From: Myxococcus llanfairpwllgwyngyllgogerychwyrndrobwllllantysiliogogogochensis
GTDB taxonomy: Bacteria; Myxococcota; Myxococcia; Myxococcales; Myxococcaceae
Length of the DNA stretch: 64,000 nucleotides
Direction of reading: 5' to 3'
Assembly: GCF_006636215.1 (NCBI RefSeq)
Contig: NZ_VIFM01000034.1
Coordinates: 1-64,000, forward strand
The first letter of the stretch is position 1. Every line of letters begins with the position of its first letter. The position numbers were made by a program, and so were the translations under genes. A model generated the notes under the pieces. That model saw only the letters and a program-made list of their open reading frames with translations, searched no databases and had not been told where the DNA came from. Of this stretch, positions 1 to 8,616 are shown piece by piece.

Positions 1-26
1 GGCTCGGAGATGCGTATAAGAGACAG
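1..26 (+). other. Nextera transposase adapter remnant (sequencing artefact)
   Basis: The first 26 bases read as the 3' part of the Illumina Nextera read-2 adapter: the GGCTCGGAGATG segment followed by TATAAGAGACAG, with one mismatch (C for T at base 12). It ends exactly where mnmG-like coding sequence begins. The adapter sequence is recalled from memory; the match is visible in the sequence. It is untrimmed adapter, not genome, so the window start is a contig end. Confidence 0.88.
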
Positions 27-27
27 G

Positions 28-354
28 AGGGGGGACTGGCCCGTGGTGGCGGAGGACGTGGCCGAGGAGGTGGAGGTGGAGGTGAAGTACGAGGGCTACA
101 TCGCCCAGGCGGCGCGAGCGGCGGCGCGCGAGTCGGAGGCGACGGACCGGTGGCGGATTCCGGAAGGCTTTCGCTTCACGGAGGTGCGGGGGCTGAGCAA
201 GGAGGCGGCGGAAAAGCTCGGCGCGCACCGGCCTTCGACGGTGGGACAGGCGCGGAGGATTCCAGGCCTGACGCCCACGGCGGTGTCGCTGCTCCTGGTC
301 GCGCTCAAGCGCGTCTCGGGCCCCTCGGGCGGCGGCGAAACACCCCTGGAGTGA
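28..354 (+). CDS. mnmG: MnmG (GidA), C-terminal fragment, cut by contig end
   Basis: This is the C-terminal ~108 residues of MnmG, the FAD protein that with MnmE installs the 5-carboxymethylaminomethyl group on wobble uridine of certain tRNAs. Family hallmarks visible are VEVKYEGYI, the RIPEGF...V.GLS.EA segment and the closing RPSTVGQARRIPGLTP..VSLLLVALKR, which form the helical MnmE/tRNA-binding domain. The full protein is normally about 620 residues; the FAD domain lies outside the window. An apparent ATG at base 10 lies inside the adapter and is not a real start. rsmG follows 98 bases downstream, the usual gidA-gidB order near bacterial origins. Confidence 0.93.
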   Translation, partial: RGDWPVVAEDVAEEVEVEVKYEGYIAQAARAAARESEATDRWRIPEGFRFTEVRGLSKEAAEKLGAHRPSTVGQARRIPGLTPTAVSLLLVALKRVSGPSGGGETPLE

Positions 355-370
355 TCAGAACAGGGGGTGT
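340..370 (+). other. Stem-loop overlapping the mnmG stop codon
   Basis: ACACCCCTG (340-348) can pair with CAGGGGGTGT (361-370) with one bulged G, around a 12-base loop containing the stop codon. There is no following T tract, so it is not a convincing intrinsic terminator. It may protect or attenuate the transcript between mnmG and rsmG. Confidence 0.35.
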
Positions 371-460
371 GGACAACGTGTGGACAACTTTGGGGATAGA
401 AATCCCCTGAATAATTCCGGAGGGTTATGCCCCTCCGCGCTGTGGAGGTGCTGTGGATAA
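368..460 (+). promoter_or_regulatory. Cluster of three DnaA boxes with hairpin
   Basis: TGTGGACAA occurs at 368-376 and 379-387 (reverse complement TTGTCCACA, a common DnaA-box form in GC-rich bacteria), and TGTGGATAA at 452-460 is the exact complement of the classical box TTATCCACA. The last box overlaps the rsmG start codon. Between them lies a perfect hairpin, GGGGAT (392-397) and ATCCCC (402-407), followed by a short A/T-richer stretch. Spacing of the first two boxes is 11 bases, one helical turn. This may be part of an origin, an origin relic, or DnaA control of rsmG; the window cannot decide. Confidence 0.6.
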
Positions 461-1106
461 CACGAGGTTCGTAGATCTGCTGGCATCCGGCTGCCAGGCG
501 CTGGGCGTGTCGGTGGGGGAGGACGTGGGCCCCCGGTTGCAGCGGCTGATGGCGGAGCTGCTGAAGTGGAACGCGAAGGTGAATCTCACGGCGATTACGG
601 CCCCCGAGGAGGTGCTGGAGAAGCACTTCCTGGACTCGCTCGCGGTGCTGCCGGAGGTGACGGGCGCGGCGTCGTTGTTGGATTTGGGCGCGGGTGCGGG
701 CTTCCCGGGACTGCCGTTGAAGATTGCGTTGCCGGCGCTGGGCGTGACGCTGGTGGACACGGTGGGCAAGAAGGTCGCGTTCATCAAGGCCGCGTCGGCG
801 AGCCTCGGGTTGCAGGGCGTGCGCGGGTTGCACGCGCGCGCGGAGGGACAGCCGGAGACGGAGGGGATTCCGCGCGCGCAGTTGTTGATTGCGCGCGCGT
901 TCATGGACCTGCCGGACTGGCTGGCGTTGGCGCCGGCGTATGTGGAGCAGGGCGGCCGCGTGGTGGCGATGCTCGGCAAGTCGCAGACGGACGCGGAGCT
1001 GGCGTCGCGCGCCGCGGAGCGACAACTGCGAGTGATCTCCGCGAGGGCGTACCGGCTGCCGTTCTCTGGCGCGGAGCGTCAGGTCGCGGTGTTCGCGAAG
1101 GAGTAG
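453..1106 (+). CDS. rsmG: RsmG, 16S rRNA m7G527 methyltransferase
   Basis: RsmG (GidB) transfers a methyl group from SAM to N7 of G527 in 16S rRNA. The 217 residues match the family length. Visible signatures are WNAKVNLTAI (39-48), HFLDSL (58-63) and the SAM-binding loop LLDLGAGAGFPG (75-86), followed by a Rossmann-like fold. The GTG start at 453 is chosen because GGAGG lies at 444-448 and the protein begins directly before the conserved N-terminal helix. It follows mnmG as in most bacteria. In many genomes parA comes next; here parA is 10.5 kb away because the parS region and three small genes intervene. A DnaA box overlaps its start codon. Confidence 0.96.
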   Translation: MDNTRFVDLLASGCQALGVSVGEDVGPRLQRLMAELLKWNAKVNLTAITAPEEVLEKHFLDSLAVLPEVTGAASLLDLGAGAGFPGLPLKIALPALGVTLVDTVGKKVAFIKAASASLGLQGVRGLHARAEGQPETEGIPRAQLLIARAFMDLPDWLALAPAYVEQGGRVVAMLGKSQTDAELASRAAERQLRVISARAYRLPFSGAERQVAVFAKE

Positions 1107-1253
1107 GGCAGGGGAGCGTGGGCCCGCGCGTGCACGGTGGAGGTGCGCGCGTGGCGCCATGCGGACAACTGCTATCCAGTGTCAGTTGTGGACGTGGCGT
1201 GGGAGTGAGGGGGCAGGCATGCGAGGAGGGGCCGCGTTAGCTTCAAAGCGGAG

Positions 1254-1931
1254 GTGCCTCGCATGCAGCCGATTCCGACGGACCGACCGGTGGTCTGGGG
1301 TGACGACGAGCCCCATGAGTCTGAAGTCGCGGTGGCCCGAGCGTCCCGCGCCGACTTCGAGCAACGCTGGGGACCTCCGCACTTCCGAGACGTGGAAGGT
1401 GATGGGCTCGGACCCACTGACTACTGGGGTTGGCGCGCGGACTGCGGCTTCCAGTTCTTCGTCTTCTATCTGCAGGTCACGGACGATTTCCATGTCATGA
1501 CCTCGGAAGAAGAGCTGAGCCATGCGCTCGCGCATCTCGACTGGTGGCGCGATGAAGTGGTGTGGCGGGCCAACCCTGGAGCGCCGCCGCTGACGGATGG
1601 CTGGGCGGTGTACCGGCAGGACGACACGGGGCATCGACATGATGTCTGCGTGATGACGAGCCGAGGACATGCGGAGTGCCTGGCGCGTCGCATGGAGGCT
1701 CGGGCGCACAAGCAGTGGTACGCCGTGGAGCAGCGTGGAACACCGCCCATGCGGCAGTCCCGTCCGCGTCAGGGTTGGGCCGTGATTCGGCAGGATGAGC
1801 ACGGCAACCGAGCGGAGGTGGCCGTGTTTCGGACCGAGCGGCGCGCGCGGGAGCTGGCTGCCGCGTACGACTCCGAGCCTCGGCACAAACAGGCGTACTT
1901 CGTGGAGCCCGTGTCTCCTCCGAATCCGTGA
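1254..1931 (+). CDS. Unknown protein with two C-terminal GWAV..R repeats
   Basis: I do not recognise this 225-residue, apparently cytoplasmic protein. The C-terminal half holds two tandem copies of a ~45-residue unit: GWAVYRQDDTGHRHDV...QWYAVEQ and GWAVIRQDEHGNRAEV...QAYFVEP. Each begins GWAV-R-D, has a basic helix rich in A/R/E and ends in an aromatic strand, a pattern resembling SPOR-type beta-alpha-beta units but without a confirmed match. The N-terminal half is aromatic-rich (DYWGWRADCGFQFFVFYLQ). GTG 1254 and ATG 1263 are both possible starts; the GGAG at 1250-1253 is better spaced for ATG 1263. It stands alone downstream of rsmG. Confidence 0.72.
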   Translation: MPRMQPIPTDRPVVWGDDEPHESEVAVARASRADFEQRWGPPHFRDVEGDGLGPTDYWGWRADCGFQFFVFYLQVTDDFHVMTSEEELSHALAHLDWWRDEVVWRANPGAPPLTDGWAVYRQDDTGHRHDVCVMTSRGHAECLARRMEARAHKQWYAVEQRGTPPMRQSRPRQGWAVIRQDEHGNRAEVAVFRTERRARELAAAYDSEPRHKQAYFVEPVSPPNP

Positions 1932-2127
1932 GGTGGCGTCCCACGGCTCTGACGCGTTGGCCTTCTGCCATTGCCTTGCCGTGTGCGGACACGCGCGCCG
2001 GAGATGGCGCGATGCTTCCGCGACTTCATCGTGCACCGCGCGCTGCTCGTCATTGAGTGCGCACGCGTCACGACCGTGAGACGCGCGAACCTTCACCGGG
2101 TTCGTTCGTGGTGAGGACGGACCTGGG

Positions 2128-2520
2128 ATGGAGATGTGTAAGCTGCGAGTCGCTCGACCGACGCGGAGCCTGGCGACAGTGGTGCGGTTCTATCGAGAGG
2201 GGCTTGGCTTCGAGCTCGTGGGAGGCTTCGAGGACCATGCGGGCTTCGACGGGGTGATGCTCGGCCAGGTCGGGACGCCGTACCACCTGGAGTTCACGGT
2301 GGAACGTGGACACGAGGCGCCTCGCGCTCCTTCGCCGGACCATCTGCTGGTTCTCTATGTGTCGCGGCGCGAGGAGTGGGACGCGCGGGTGCGGCGCATG
2401 GTGCAAGCGGGCTTCCATCCGGTGCGCTCACACAACCCTTACTGGGACGTGTACGGGAAGACCTTCGAGGACCCCGATGGATATCGCGTCGTGCTCTACC
2501 AGGGAGAGTGGACGCGCTGA
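2128..2520 (+). CDS. VOC (glyoxalase/bleomycin-resistance fold) protein
   Basis: The 130-residue protein has the single vicinal-oxygen-chelate domain layout: LATVVRFYREGLGFELVGGFEDHAGFDGVMLG (first beta-alpha-beta-beta-beta) and the closing GFHPVR...YWDVYGKTFEDPDGYRVVLYQ, where the final E-DPDGYRV strand is the classic family signature. Such proteins act as glyoxalases, dioxygenases or drug-binding proteins; the substrate cannot be told from sequence. His in YHLEF and Glu in FEDPDG-YRVVLYQ are plausible metal ligands. The next ATG (2134) is an alternative start. No operon partner: the next gene is on the other strand. Confidence 0.82.
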   Translation: MEMCKLRVARPTRSLATVVRFYREGLGFELVGGFEDHAGFDGVMLGQVGTPYHLEFTVERGHEAPRAPSPDHLLVLYVSRREEWDARVRRMVQAGFHPVRSHNPYWDVYGKTFEDPDGYRVVLYQGEWTR

Positions 2521-2568
2521 GTTGTGTCGAGGCGCGCGGTCTCGCGAACCCTGGATTTGTGTTGGGCG

Positions 2569-3450
2569 CTACCCCAGGTCTTGCAGGAGCACGTCGCGGT
2601 CCGTGATGAGCTTCTTCGAGTTGATGTGCTTGCGAATCACGCGCTGCGCCTCCGCGCGGACCGTTGAGTCACTGAGTCGAGCGAGCCACTGCGTGCGCAG
2701 TGCTTCGAGTTGTTGTCGCTGGGGCAGCGTCGTCGTCGCGAACCATTGTTCCAGCTCGAGGATGATGTCGGGACGGGGTGGTCGAACCGGAGGCTCCGCG
2801 ACGAAGTCCGAGGGTTTCGGCGTGTATCGAAGCGAGGCCAGTTCGTCGGAGAGCGGACCCCATGATTCGGCGAGTCCGCGCAGCCCGTGTCGGACCACGT
2901 CGCTTGGTACTTCTTGTCGCGGGTCGGAGAGAAGGCCCCAGTCGACGAGTCGTTGCTGCAAGGCCTCGCGTCCGTGGACCTCGTCATGGACTTCTTCGCC
3001 CAGGTGGGCGGTGCCCCAGACGTTGAATTGATGGTTGTGGGAGAAGATGGCGCTCTCGACGTAGGCATCGCCGAAGACGCAGGTGCCCAGGGGTTCGTCT
3101 TCGCCGAACAGGCGGCGGACGCGAAGGTCCCCGAGGATGACGAGGTACTCGGAAGTGTAGACGGTGTGCGCGATGAGGTTGCCGCGCACGAAGACGAGTC
3201 CGCCTGGATTTTCGAACCAGCCATCGACGACCAGGTCGCCGTCGATGAACGTCGAGCCTCGGGTGTTCTCCAGCATGAGTGATGAGACGCGCCCGCCTGT
3301 GAACAGCCCGGCGCCGCTGAAGAAGCCGTCGGAGAGGACGAGGGCGTCCACGTCCATGCCGTTGCCGGCGCTTCGTTGCTTGAAGGCCGCGTAGGGACGG
3401 AGCACCTCGGCGGCTTCTTCGGGAGACAACCAGCGTTGAAGCGGGAGCAC
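2569..3450 (-). CDS. Unknown protein with a beta-helix-like core
   Basis: The frame is open to 3534, but I favour a GTG at 3450 (N-terminus LPLQRWLSPEEAAEVLRPY) because the preceding codons look non-coding (MRYSARHTTHRGHRPRR) and AAGG lies about 8 bases upstream. The central part, from GLFTGGRVSSLML through GSTFIDGDLVVDGWFENPGGLVFVRGN to GTCVFGDAYVESAIFSHN, is a series of short strands with regularly placed G and D residues, as in right-handed beta-helix or bactofilin-like proteins. The C-terminal third is helical and charged. Function unknown; family resemblance is structural inference only. It ends close to the convergent VOC gene. Confidence 0.68.
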   Translation of the reverse strand: MLPLQRWLSPEEAAEVLRPYAAFKQRSAGNGMDVDALVLSDGFFSGAGLFTGGRVSSLMLENTRGSTFIDGDLVVDGWFENPGGLVFVRGNLIAHTVYTSEYLVILGDLRVRRLFGEDEPLGTCVFGDAYVESAIFSHNHQFNVWGTAHLGEEVHDEVHGREALQQRLVDWGLLSDPRQEVPSDVVRHGLRGLAESWGPLSDELASLRYTPKPSDFVAEPPVRPPRPDIILELEQWFATTTLPQRQQLEALRTQWLARLSDSTVRAEAQRVIRKHINSKKLITDRDVLLQDLG

Positions 3451-3534
3451 GGAGTGAGCCTTGGAAGTGGAGGTGTTGGCGTGTCGCCGCGGACGATGCC
3501 CGCGATGGGTCGTGTGTCTCGCGGAGTATCGCAA

Positions 3535-4078
3535 GGGTTCGAGCGCTGCGGTTGCCAGCTCAGGATGTGACCAAGCACTCTCGCGGATGCTGGCTCGGGG
3601 CAGGGGAGGGGAGGGGAGTGCGAGCGGACGGTTCCTTCAGTAGGGAGCACGCCTGCCTGGTCTGGCGTGAAGCTGAGTGCGAGAGCACACGCTCGATGGG
3701 ACGGTCACTCGACCAGCGAGAGGTCCAGGGGTGGACTTGTCTGCTCGCGAGGCGAGAGGTGAGCGAGCTTTGGACCACGGCGCGAACTCTGTTGCACGCG
3801 GCTGTGCTGCCACTCATCGCGCGGGAGTCTTTCGGCGCGTGTGGCATCGGGGCGACTGCTCTCGAAGCGGACGCGTGACGCCAGGACTGTTCGCGAGTGA
3901 CTCCGTTCGAGCCCATGGCGTACTCAGGCGAGGTGCCGCGGATGGAGTCGCGTCACGAGGTTGGAGGAGGAGCATTCCTGCGTGCTCAGCCCTGCACGGT
4001 TGTCATGACTTGATGCGAGCGTCCAAGCAGGTGCCCGAAGGCCCTGTTGCGCGGGTTCTGAGCCCGCGGCTACTGCTC
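3535..4078. other. Gene-free stretch before the first parS
   Basis: About 540 bases with no credible coding sequence: open frames on both strands are short, basic and lack ribosome-binding sites. It marks the left border of the ~8 kb non-coding centromere region. No repeat unit is visible here. Confidence 0.6.
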
Positions 4079-4092
4079 GTTCCACGTGGAAC
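4079..4092. promoter_or_regulatory. parS: parS site (perfect, leftmost)
   Basis: GTTCCACGTGGAAC, a perfect 14-base palindrome and the ParB loading site. It stands apart, about 830 bases from the next parS-like sequence, and is not inside a tandem repeat unit. Confidence 0.93.
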
Positions 4093-4910
4093 GGGGTGAG
4101 TCGGCTCCAAGTCAGCGCGGGCTCCGACCGTGAAGAGGGAGGCGTCATCGTGAAGCGATGGTTTCGAACGGACCTCGCGTGAGTTTGCCGCTCGTGGATG
4201 AAGTTCATGCAGCCCGTGGTGATGCAGGCCAGCCCTTCGAACCACACGTCGGTGAGCTCCATCGTTCGTGACGCGTGGACATGCGGTCCGTTCGACGTGT
4301 GTATCACTGGAGGCTCGTGCCCACGGTTCGGACGCCATGCGCACCGGCGCAGGTGATGGGCCGTACGCAGACTCTTTTCGGTGGGGCCTGCGGATTCTTC
4401 GCGAGCCCCAGACCCACTTGAGCCGAATCGGCGAGGGCAGGTTGGTGGTGGTCTGGTCGAGAAGCGCGAACCTCCGCACGGCGAGGTGTCGCGAGTGAGG
4501 GACGCGGGGGGCTTGCGTCGCGGCAGTGGGACCGAACCTTCGCGGCGACTGCTGGCTCTGAAAGGACTGGCGCGACAAGGGAACTCGCACGGCAGTGAGG
4601 ATGCGAGTGCGCCAGATGGGGGCGCATCGGGTGTTCGTCCGGGTGAGGGTTCTTCGAGGTGCTCGTTCGTGGACTTTCGAGACGGAGCGCGGATGGGGGA
4701 GGGGAGGGGATGCTGTCCGGCACTTCTGCCCTGCACCCCATGTCGCGAGCGCTGGAGTCAGTGAGTGCTCTCGGCTGTCGGACCGTTCTCCGGAGTTGCT
4801 GCCCCGTGGGGGATGCCGAGCACAGGGTCCCGCAGGTGGCGTGAAGTAGTGAAGACCCACGCGGCTGGCCCGTGCTGAGCCTGCTTCAACGAGAAGGGGA
4901 GCGCGGTGAG

Positions 4911-4924
4911 GTTCCATGTGGAAC
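4911..4924. promoter_or_regulatory. parS variant (one mismatch)
   Basis: GTTCCATGTGGAAC differs from the perfect site by C to T at position 7. It is isolated between the leftmost site and array A. The flanking 4.1-5.4 kb holds no credible gene. Confidence 0.75.
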
Positions 4925-5427
4925 CCGAAGCGAGGAGTCGACTCGCGCCGCTTTCGCTGCAACGGCGTGCAGCGGACGGCGTGATTCGAGTGAAGGGAAG
5001 AGGCTGCCTGGTGGGTGGGGGAGGGGGCGCCAGTTGTTGGCGGAGTGCGGAGCCGCCTGCACCGTCACCCCGAGAAGCCGTGTCTCGGTGGTGCCCGACC
5101 ATGAGGACGCGTGAGAGGTCTCGTTCAGCCGCGCACCCCGGGAACGGAGACGAGTCCATGCGGTGAGGGAGACCCTGGCTTTCTTGAGAGGTCGCGCACC
5201 CGTGGTGCCCCGTTCATCGGTGCGCGACGTCATGCAGTCCCGCTCGGGTTGCTTCTCGCTGGCGAGGTCGCTCAGCCATCGAGGCGTCGTGGTGCGGGTC
5301 CCCGTGGTTCACGGCTTGGGTGCCGCGGTCGTCCTCTTTCTGGTGACGACGCCGAGAAGTCCCTTCTGGGGGCCGGTGCCTATCGACTCGTGTGAAGTCC
5401 GAACCATCACGCCTTGCCGCGCGTCAG

Positions 5428-6958
5428 GTCCCACGTGGAACGGCGAAGAGGGATGGGCGCCGCGTGCTGGCTGCACCTGGTTGAAGAGGCTGCTTCTCGA
5501 GGTCGTGCATGCCGACGCGGTGAAGCCGCTGCCAGCCAGCGTTGCCGCGCACCGTGTTCCATCGTGGAAGGTGGCGGGAGCCAGGGCGAGTTCTCTTGGT
5601 GGGGCTTCACCTGGTTGATGGCGGTGCTTCTCGATGGCGCGCCGAATCACGTGAGGCGGGCCTCAGTCAGCCAGCGGTTGCCATGCGCCGTGCTCCACCC
5701 GGGAAGGTGGCGGGGGCAGGGCGAGTTCTCTTGGTGCCTTCACCCAGTTGAAGGCGGTGCTTCTCGATGCCGCGCGCCGAATCACGTGAGGCAGGTCTCA
5801 GCCAGCCAGCGGTTTCCAAGCGCCGCGTCCCATGTGGAGCGGTGACGGAGTCGAGGGTGAGTCCTCTGGGTTTCTTCACCCGGTTGAAGCAGCCGCTTCG
5901 CGAAGGCGTGCGCACCGGCTTGTGTGAGGCCTCGGTCAGCCAGCGTTGCCACGCGCCGCGTTCCACGTGGAACGGTGACGGGGCCTTGGGTGAGGGTCTC
6001 GGTGAGTCCGCGCCCGGTTGGAGCAGGTGCTTCGCGATGCTGGGCACGGCGACGCGCGTGGTGCCTCCACCAACCGGCGATGCCTCGTTCCACGTGGAAC
6101 GGTGGAGGGGCCTTGGGTGAGTTCGTCCTCAGCAGCTCAAGGAGTCGCTTCGCGATGCCGTGCCGGCGGACTCGCCTGAAGTCTCTGCCAACCAGCGATG
6201 CCGTGCTCCGCGCGGAACGGTGAAGGGACCAGGGTGGGGCACGGGTCCTGAACTGGTTCAGGCAGTCGCTTCGCGATGCCGTGCACGGCGACTCGTGCGA
6301 AGCCCCCCAATCATCGATGCCGTGTTCCACGTGGAACCCTGACGAGGTCCAGGGTGAGTTCCTCGTTGAGGTCGCGCCCGGTTGAAGGAGTCGCTTCGCG
6401 ATGCTGTGCACGGCGACTCGCGTGATGCCTCCACCAACCGGCATGCCGTGTTCCAAGTGGAACGGTGGAGGGGCCGGGGTGAGGTCGTCGTCCTCACCGG
6501 CTCAAGGAGTCGCTTCGCGATGCCGTGGTGGCGAACTCGCCGGACGCCTTCGCCAACCGGCGATGCCGTGTTCCACGTGGAACTATGGAGGGGCCGGGGT
6601 GATGTCGTCGTCCTCACTGGTTCAAGGAGTCGCTTCGCGATGCCGTGCATGGCGACTCGTGCGAAGCCTCCGCCAACCATCGATGCCGTGTTCCACGTGG
6701 AACGGTGACGGGGCCTGGGGTGAGTTCCTCGTTGAGGCCGCGCCTGGTTGAAGCAGGTGCTTCGCGATGTCGTGCACGGCGACTCGTGCGAAGCCCCCGC
6801 CAACCAGCGATGCCGTGTTCCACGTGGAACCCTGAATGAGGTCCGGGGTGCGGTCCTCGTTGAGGTCGCGCCCGGTTGAAGCAGGTGCTTCGCGATGCCA
6901 TGCGCGGCGACTTGCGTGATGCCTCCACCAACCGACGATGCCGTGTTCCACGTGGAAC
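5428..6958 (+). repeat. parS tandem array A (unit about 118-137 bp)
   Basis: About 13 imperfect direct repeats, each with one parS or parS-like core. Perfect cores start at 5960, 6087, 6324, 6570, 6690, 6817 and 6945. One-mismatch cores: 5428 (GTCCC...) and 6450 (...CAAGTGG). Decayed cores: 5556 (one-base insertion), about 5693, 5827 and 6205. Spacings from 5960 onward are 127, 118, 119, 126, 120, 120, 127 and 128. Units share a left flank GCGATGCCGTG directly before parS and, mid-unit, a second conserved block ending GCTTCGCGATG. Repeats are in one orientation. The left units (5428-5840) are the most diverged, the right ones nearly identical, suggesting growth by unequal exchange. Confidence 0.92.
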
Positions 6959-7089
6959 GAAGAAGAGGTCCAGATGGCCATCGCGTGCTGGCCTCACCTG
7001 GTTGAAGAGACCGCCGCGAAGCTTCTTCACGGTGTTGGTGCTGGCGAACTCGCATGAAGCCGCTGCCATCCCGCGATGCCGTGCGCCGT

Positions 7090-7785
7090 GTTCCACGTGG
7101 AACGAAGAAGGGGTCCGGATGAGCGCCGCGTTGTCTTCCTCGCCTTGCTGATGAAGTGGCTGAGAAGCCGCTTCGTGGTGACGACGCCTGATGGCTCGTG
7201 TGCGGTGTGCCACGTGGAACCGATGCGGGCATGAGCACCGCTCCACGTGCCGGGGCACCGGCATCGATGCGTGAAGGAGGCGAGCCGTGATGCTCGGCCT
7301 GTCGATGCGTGTGACGCCTGCGCACGCAGGTGTGCTGGTGCGCATCCGTGTTCCACGTGGAACGCATCACGCGCTTCACCACCTCTTCAACGAGATGCCG
7401 GGGCTTGTGGTGACGGCCTCACGTGAGGCCTCCATCACCACGTGTTGCCGCGAAACGAGCTGATGCGAACCCACTTCCTGATGCGCGACGTGTGCCGTGT
7501 TCCACGTGGAACGCGGTGGTGCGTGCACTGGTGTGGACCGTCCAGTTGCTGGTGCCGTGCGGCCCATGCACGCGCGTTCGTGTTCCACGTGGAAGGGCGA
7601 AGAGACAGCGCTCGCGATGCGTCGATGCCTTCGCCGAGAAAGGGTCGTGAGCGAGTTCTCGATGATGTCCGCACGTCGCTATGAAAGGTCGATGCGGCGC
7701 GAATCGTGTTCCACGTGGAACGCGAAAGCGGTCCGCGCGAGCGGTCGAAACCCGCGCTCACGCGATGCCGTGTTTCACGTGGAAC
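7090..7785 (+). repeat. parS cluster, irregular middle segment
   Basis: Perfect parS cores begin at 7090, 7350, 7499 and 7708. One-mismatch cores begin at 7207 (GTGCC...), 7582 (...GGAAG) and 7772 (GTTTC...). Spacings (117, 143, 149, 83, 126, 64) are irregular and the intervening DNA has little repeat similarity, unlike arrays A and B. The 3' flank of most cores is CG followed by a purine-rich stretch. No credible coding frame. Confidence 0.9.
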
Positions 7786-7845
7786 GAGGCGACGCCTGAA
7801 CTGGTCTCAAGGAGTCGTGCTGGTGGCGGAGTCTCATGCTCCCGT

Positions 7846-8577
7846 GTTCCACGTGGAACGCAGAAGCCGTTCACGAGGTGGTGCGTGCGACGTGCCGTTC
7901 ACCTCATCAACGTGGTGTTGGGCCTTGGCTGGTGATGGCGCAACGACGCTGACCTGCGTGACGCTGTCGCGAACGGTCGATGCGATGCGAGCCGTGTTCC
8001 ACGTGGAACGCGGAAGCCGTTCTCGTGGTGGCGCGCGCCGCGTGCCGTTCACCTCATCAACGTGGTGTTGGACCTTGGCCCAGCGAGGCTCAGCGGTGCC
8101 GTCCTGCATGACGCTGTCGCGAGCGGTTCGTGTTCCACGTGGAACGCAGAAGCCGTTCACGTGGTGGCGCGCACAACGTGCCGTCACCTCAGCAACGTGG
8201 TGGTGGGCCTTGGCTGGTGATGGCGCAACGACGCTGACCTGCGTGGCGCTGTCGCGAGCAGTTGAGGCGACGCGGTCGTGTTCCACGTGGAACGCGGAAG
8301 CCGTTCGCGAGGTGGTTCGCGCCGCGCGCCGTTCACCTCATCAACGTAGTGTTGGACCTTGGCCCAGCGAGGCTCTGCGGTGCCGTTCTGCATGACGCTG
8401 TCGCGAGCGGTTCGTGTTCCACGTGGAACGCAGAAGCCGTTCATGTGGTGGCGCGCACTACGTGCCGTCACTTCATCGACGTGGTGGTGGGCCTTGGCCG
8501 GTGATGCGCAACGGCGCTGACCTGCGTGACGCTGTCGCGAGTGGTTGATGCGATGCGAGCCGTGGTCCACGTGGAAC
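7846..8577 (+). repeat. parS tandem array B (alternating 148/136 bp dimer)
   Basis: Perfect parS cores start at 7846, 7996, 8132, 8280 and 8416, then a one-mismatch core at 8564 (GGTCCACG...). Distances are 150, 136, 148, 136, 148, so a higher-order unit of 284-286 bases repeats. Long (A) units carry GGCCTTGGCTGGTGATGG and CGCAACGACGCTGACCTGC after the shared half; short (B) units carry CCTTGGCCCAGCGAGGCTC instead. Both share GCAGAAGCCGTTC-type sequence right of parS, then CACCTCATCAACGTGGTG, and end in GACGCTGTCGCGAGCGGTT. Order is A-B-A-B-A. Confidence 0.93.
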
Positions 8578-8616
8578 GGTGATGGGGGCGGAGCAGTGGC
8601 GGAACGCCGGTGCCGT

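Noticed and set aside
10-27. ATG at base 10 as an mnmG start
   Set aside because: The codons lie within the sequencing adapter; homology begins at about base 28 and the real start is outside the window.
6258-7382. 374-residue reverse-strand open frame in the parS arrays
   Set aside because: It translates the tandem repeats (STWNTA, HREAPAS patterns), has no start signal, and similar frames run in other phases. It is non-coding repeat DNA.
7706-8395. 229-residue forward frame across array B
   Set aside because: Its repeats (FHVER, VPFTSSTWCW) simply reflect the 284-bp dimer and change with unit phase. No ribosome-binding site.
5428-8577. Possible CRISPR array
   Set aside because: Regular spacing of a palindrome suggested it, but the sequence between cores is itself repeated, not unique spacers, and no cas genes are present. 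It is a ParB site array.
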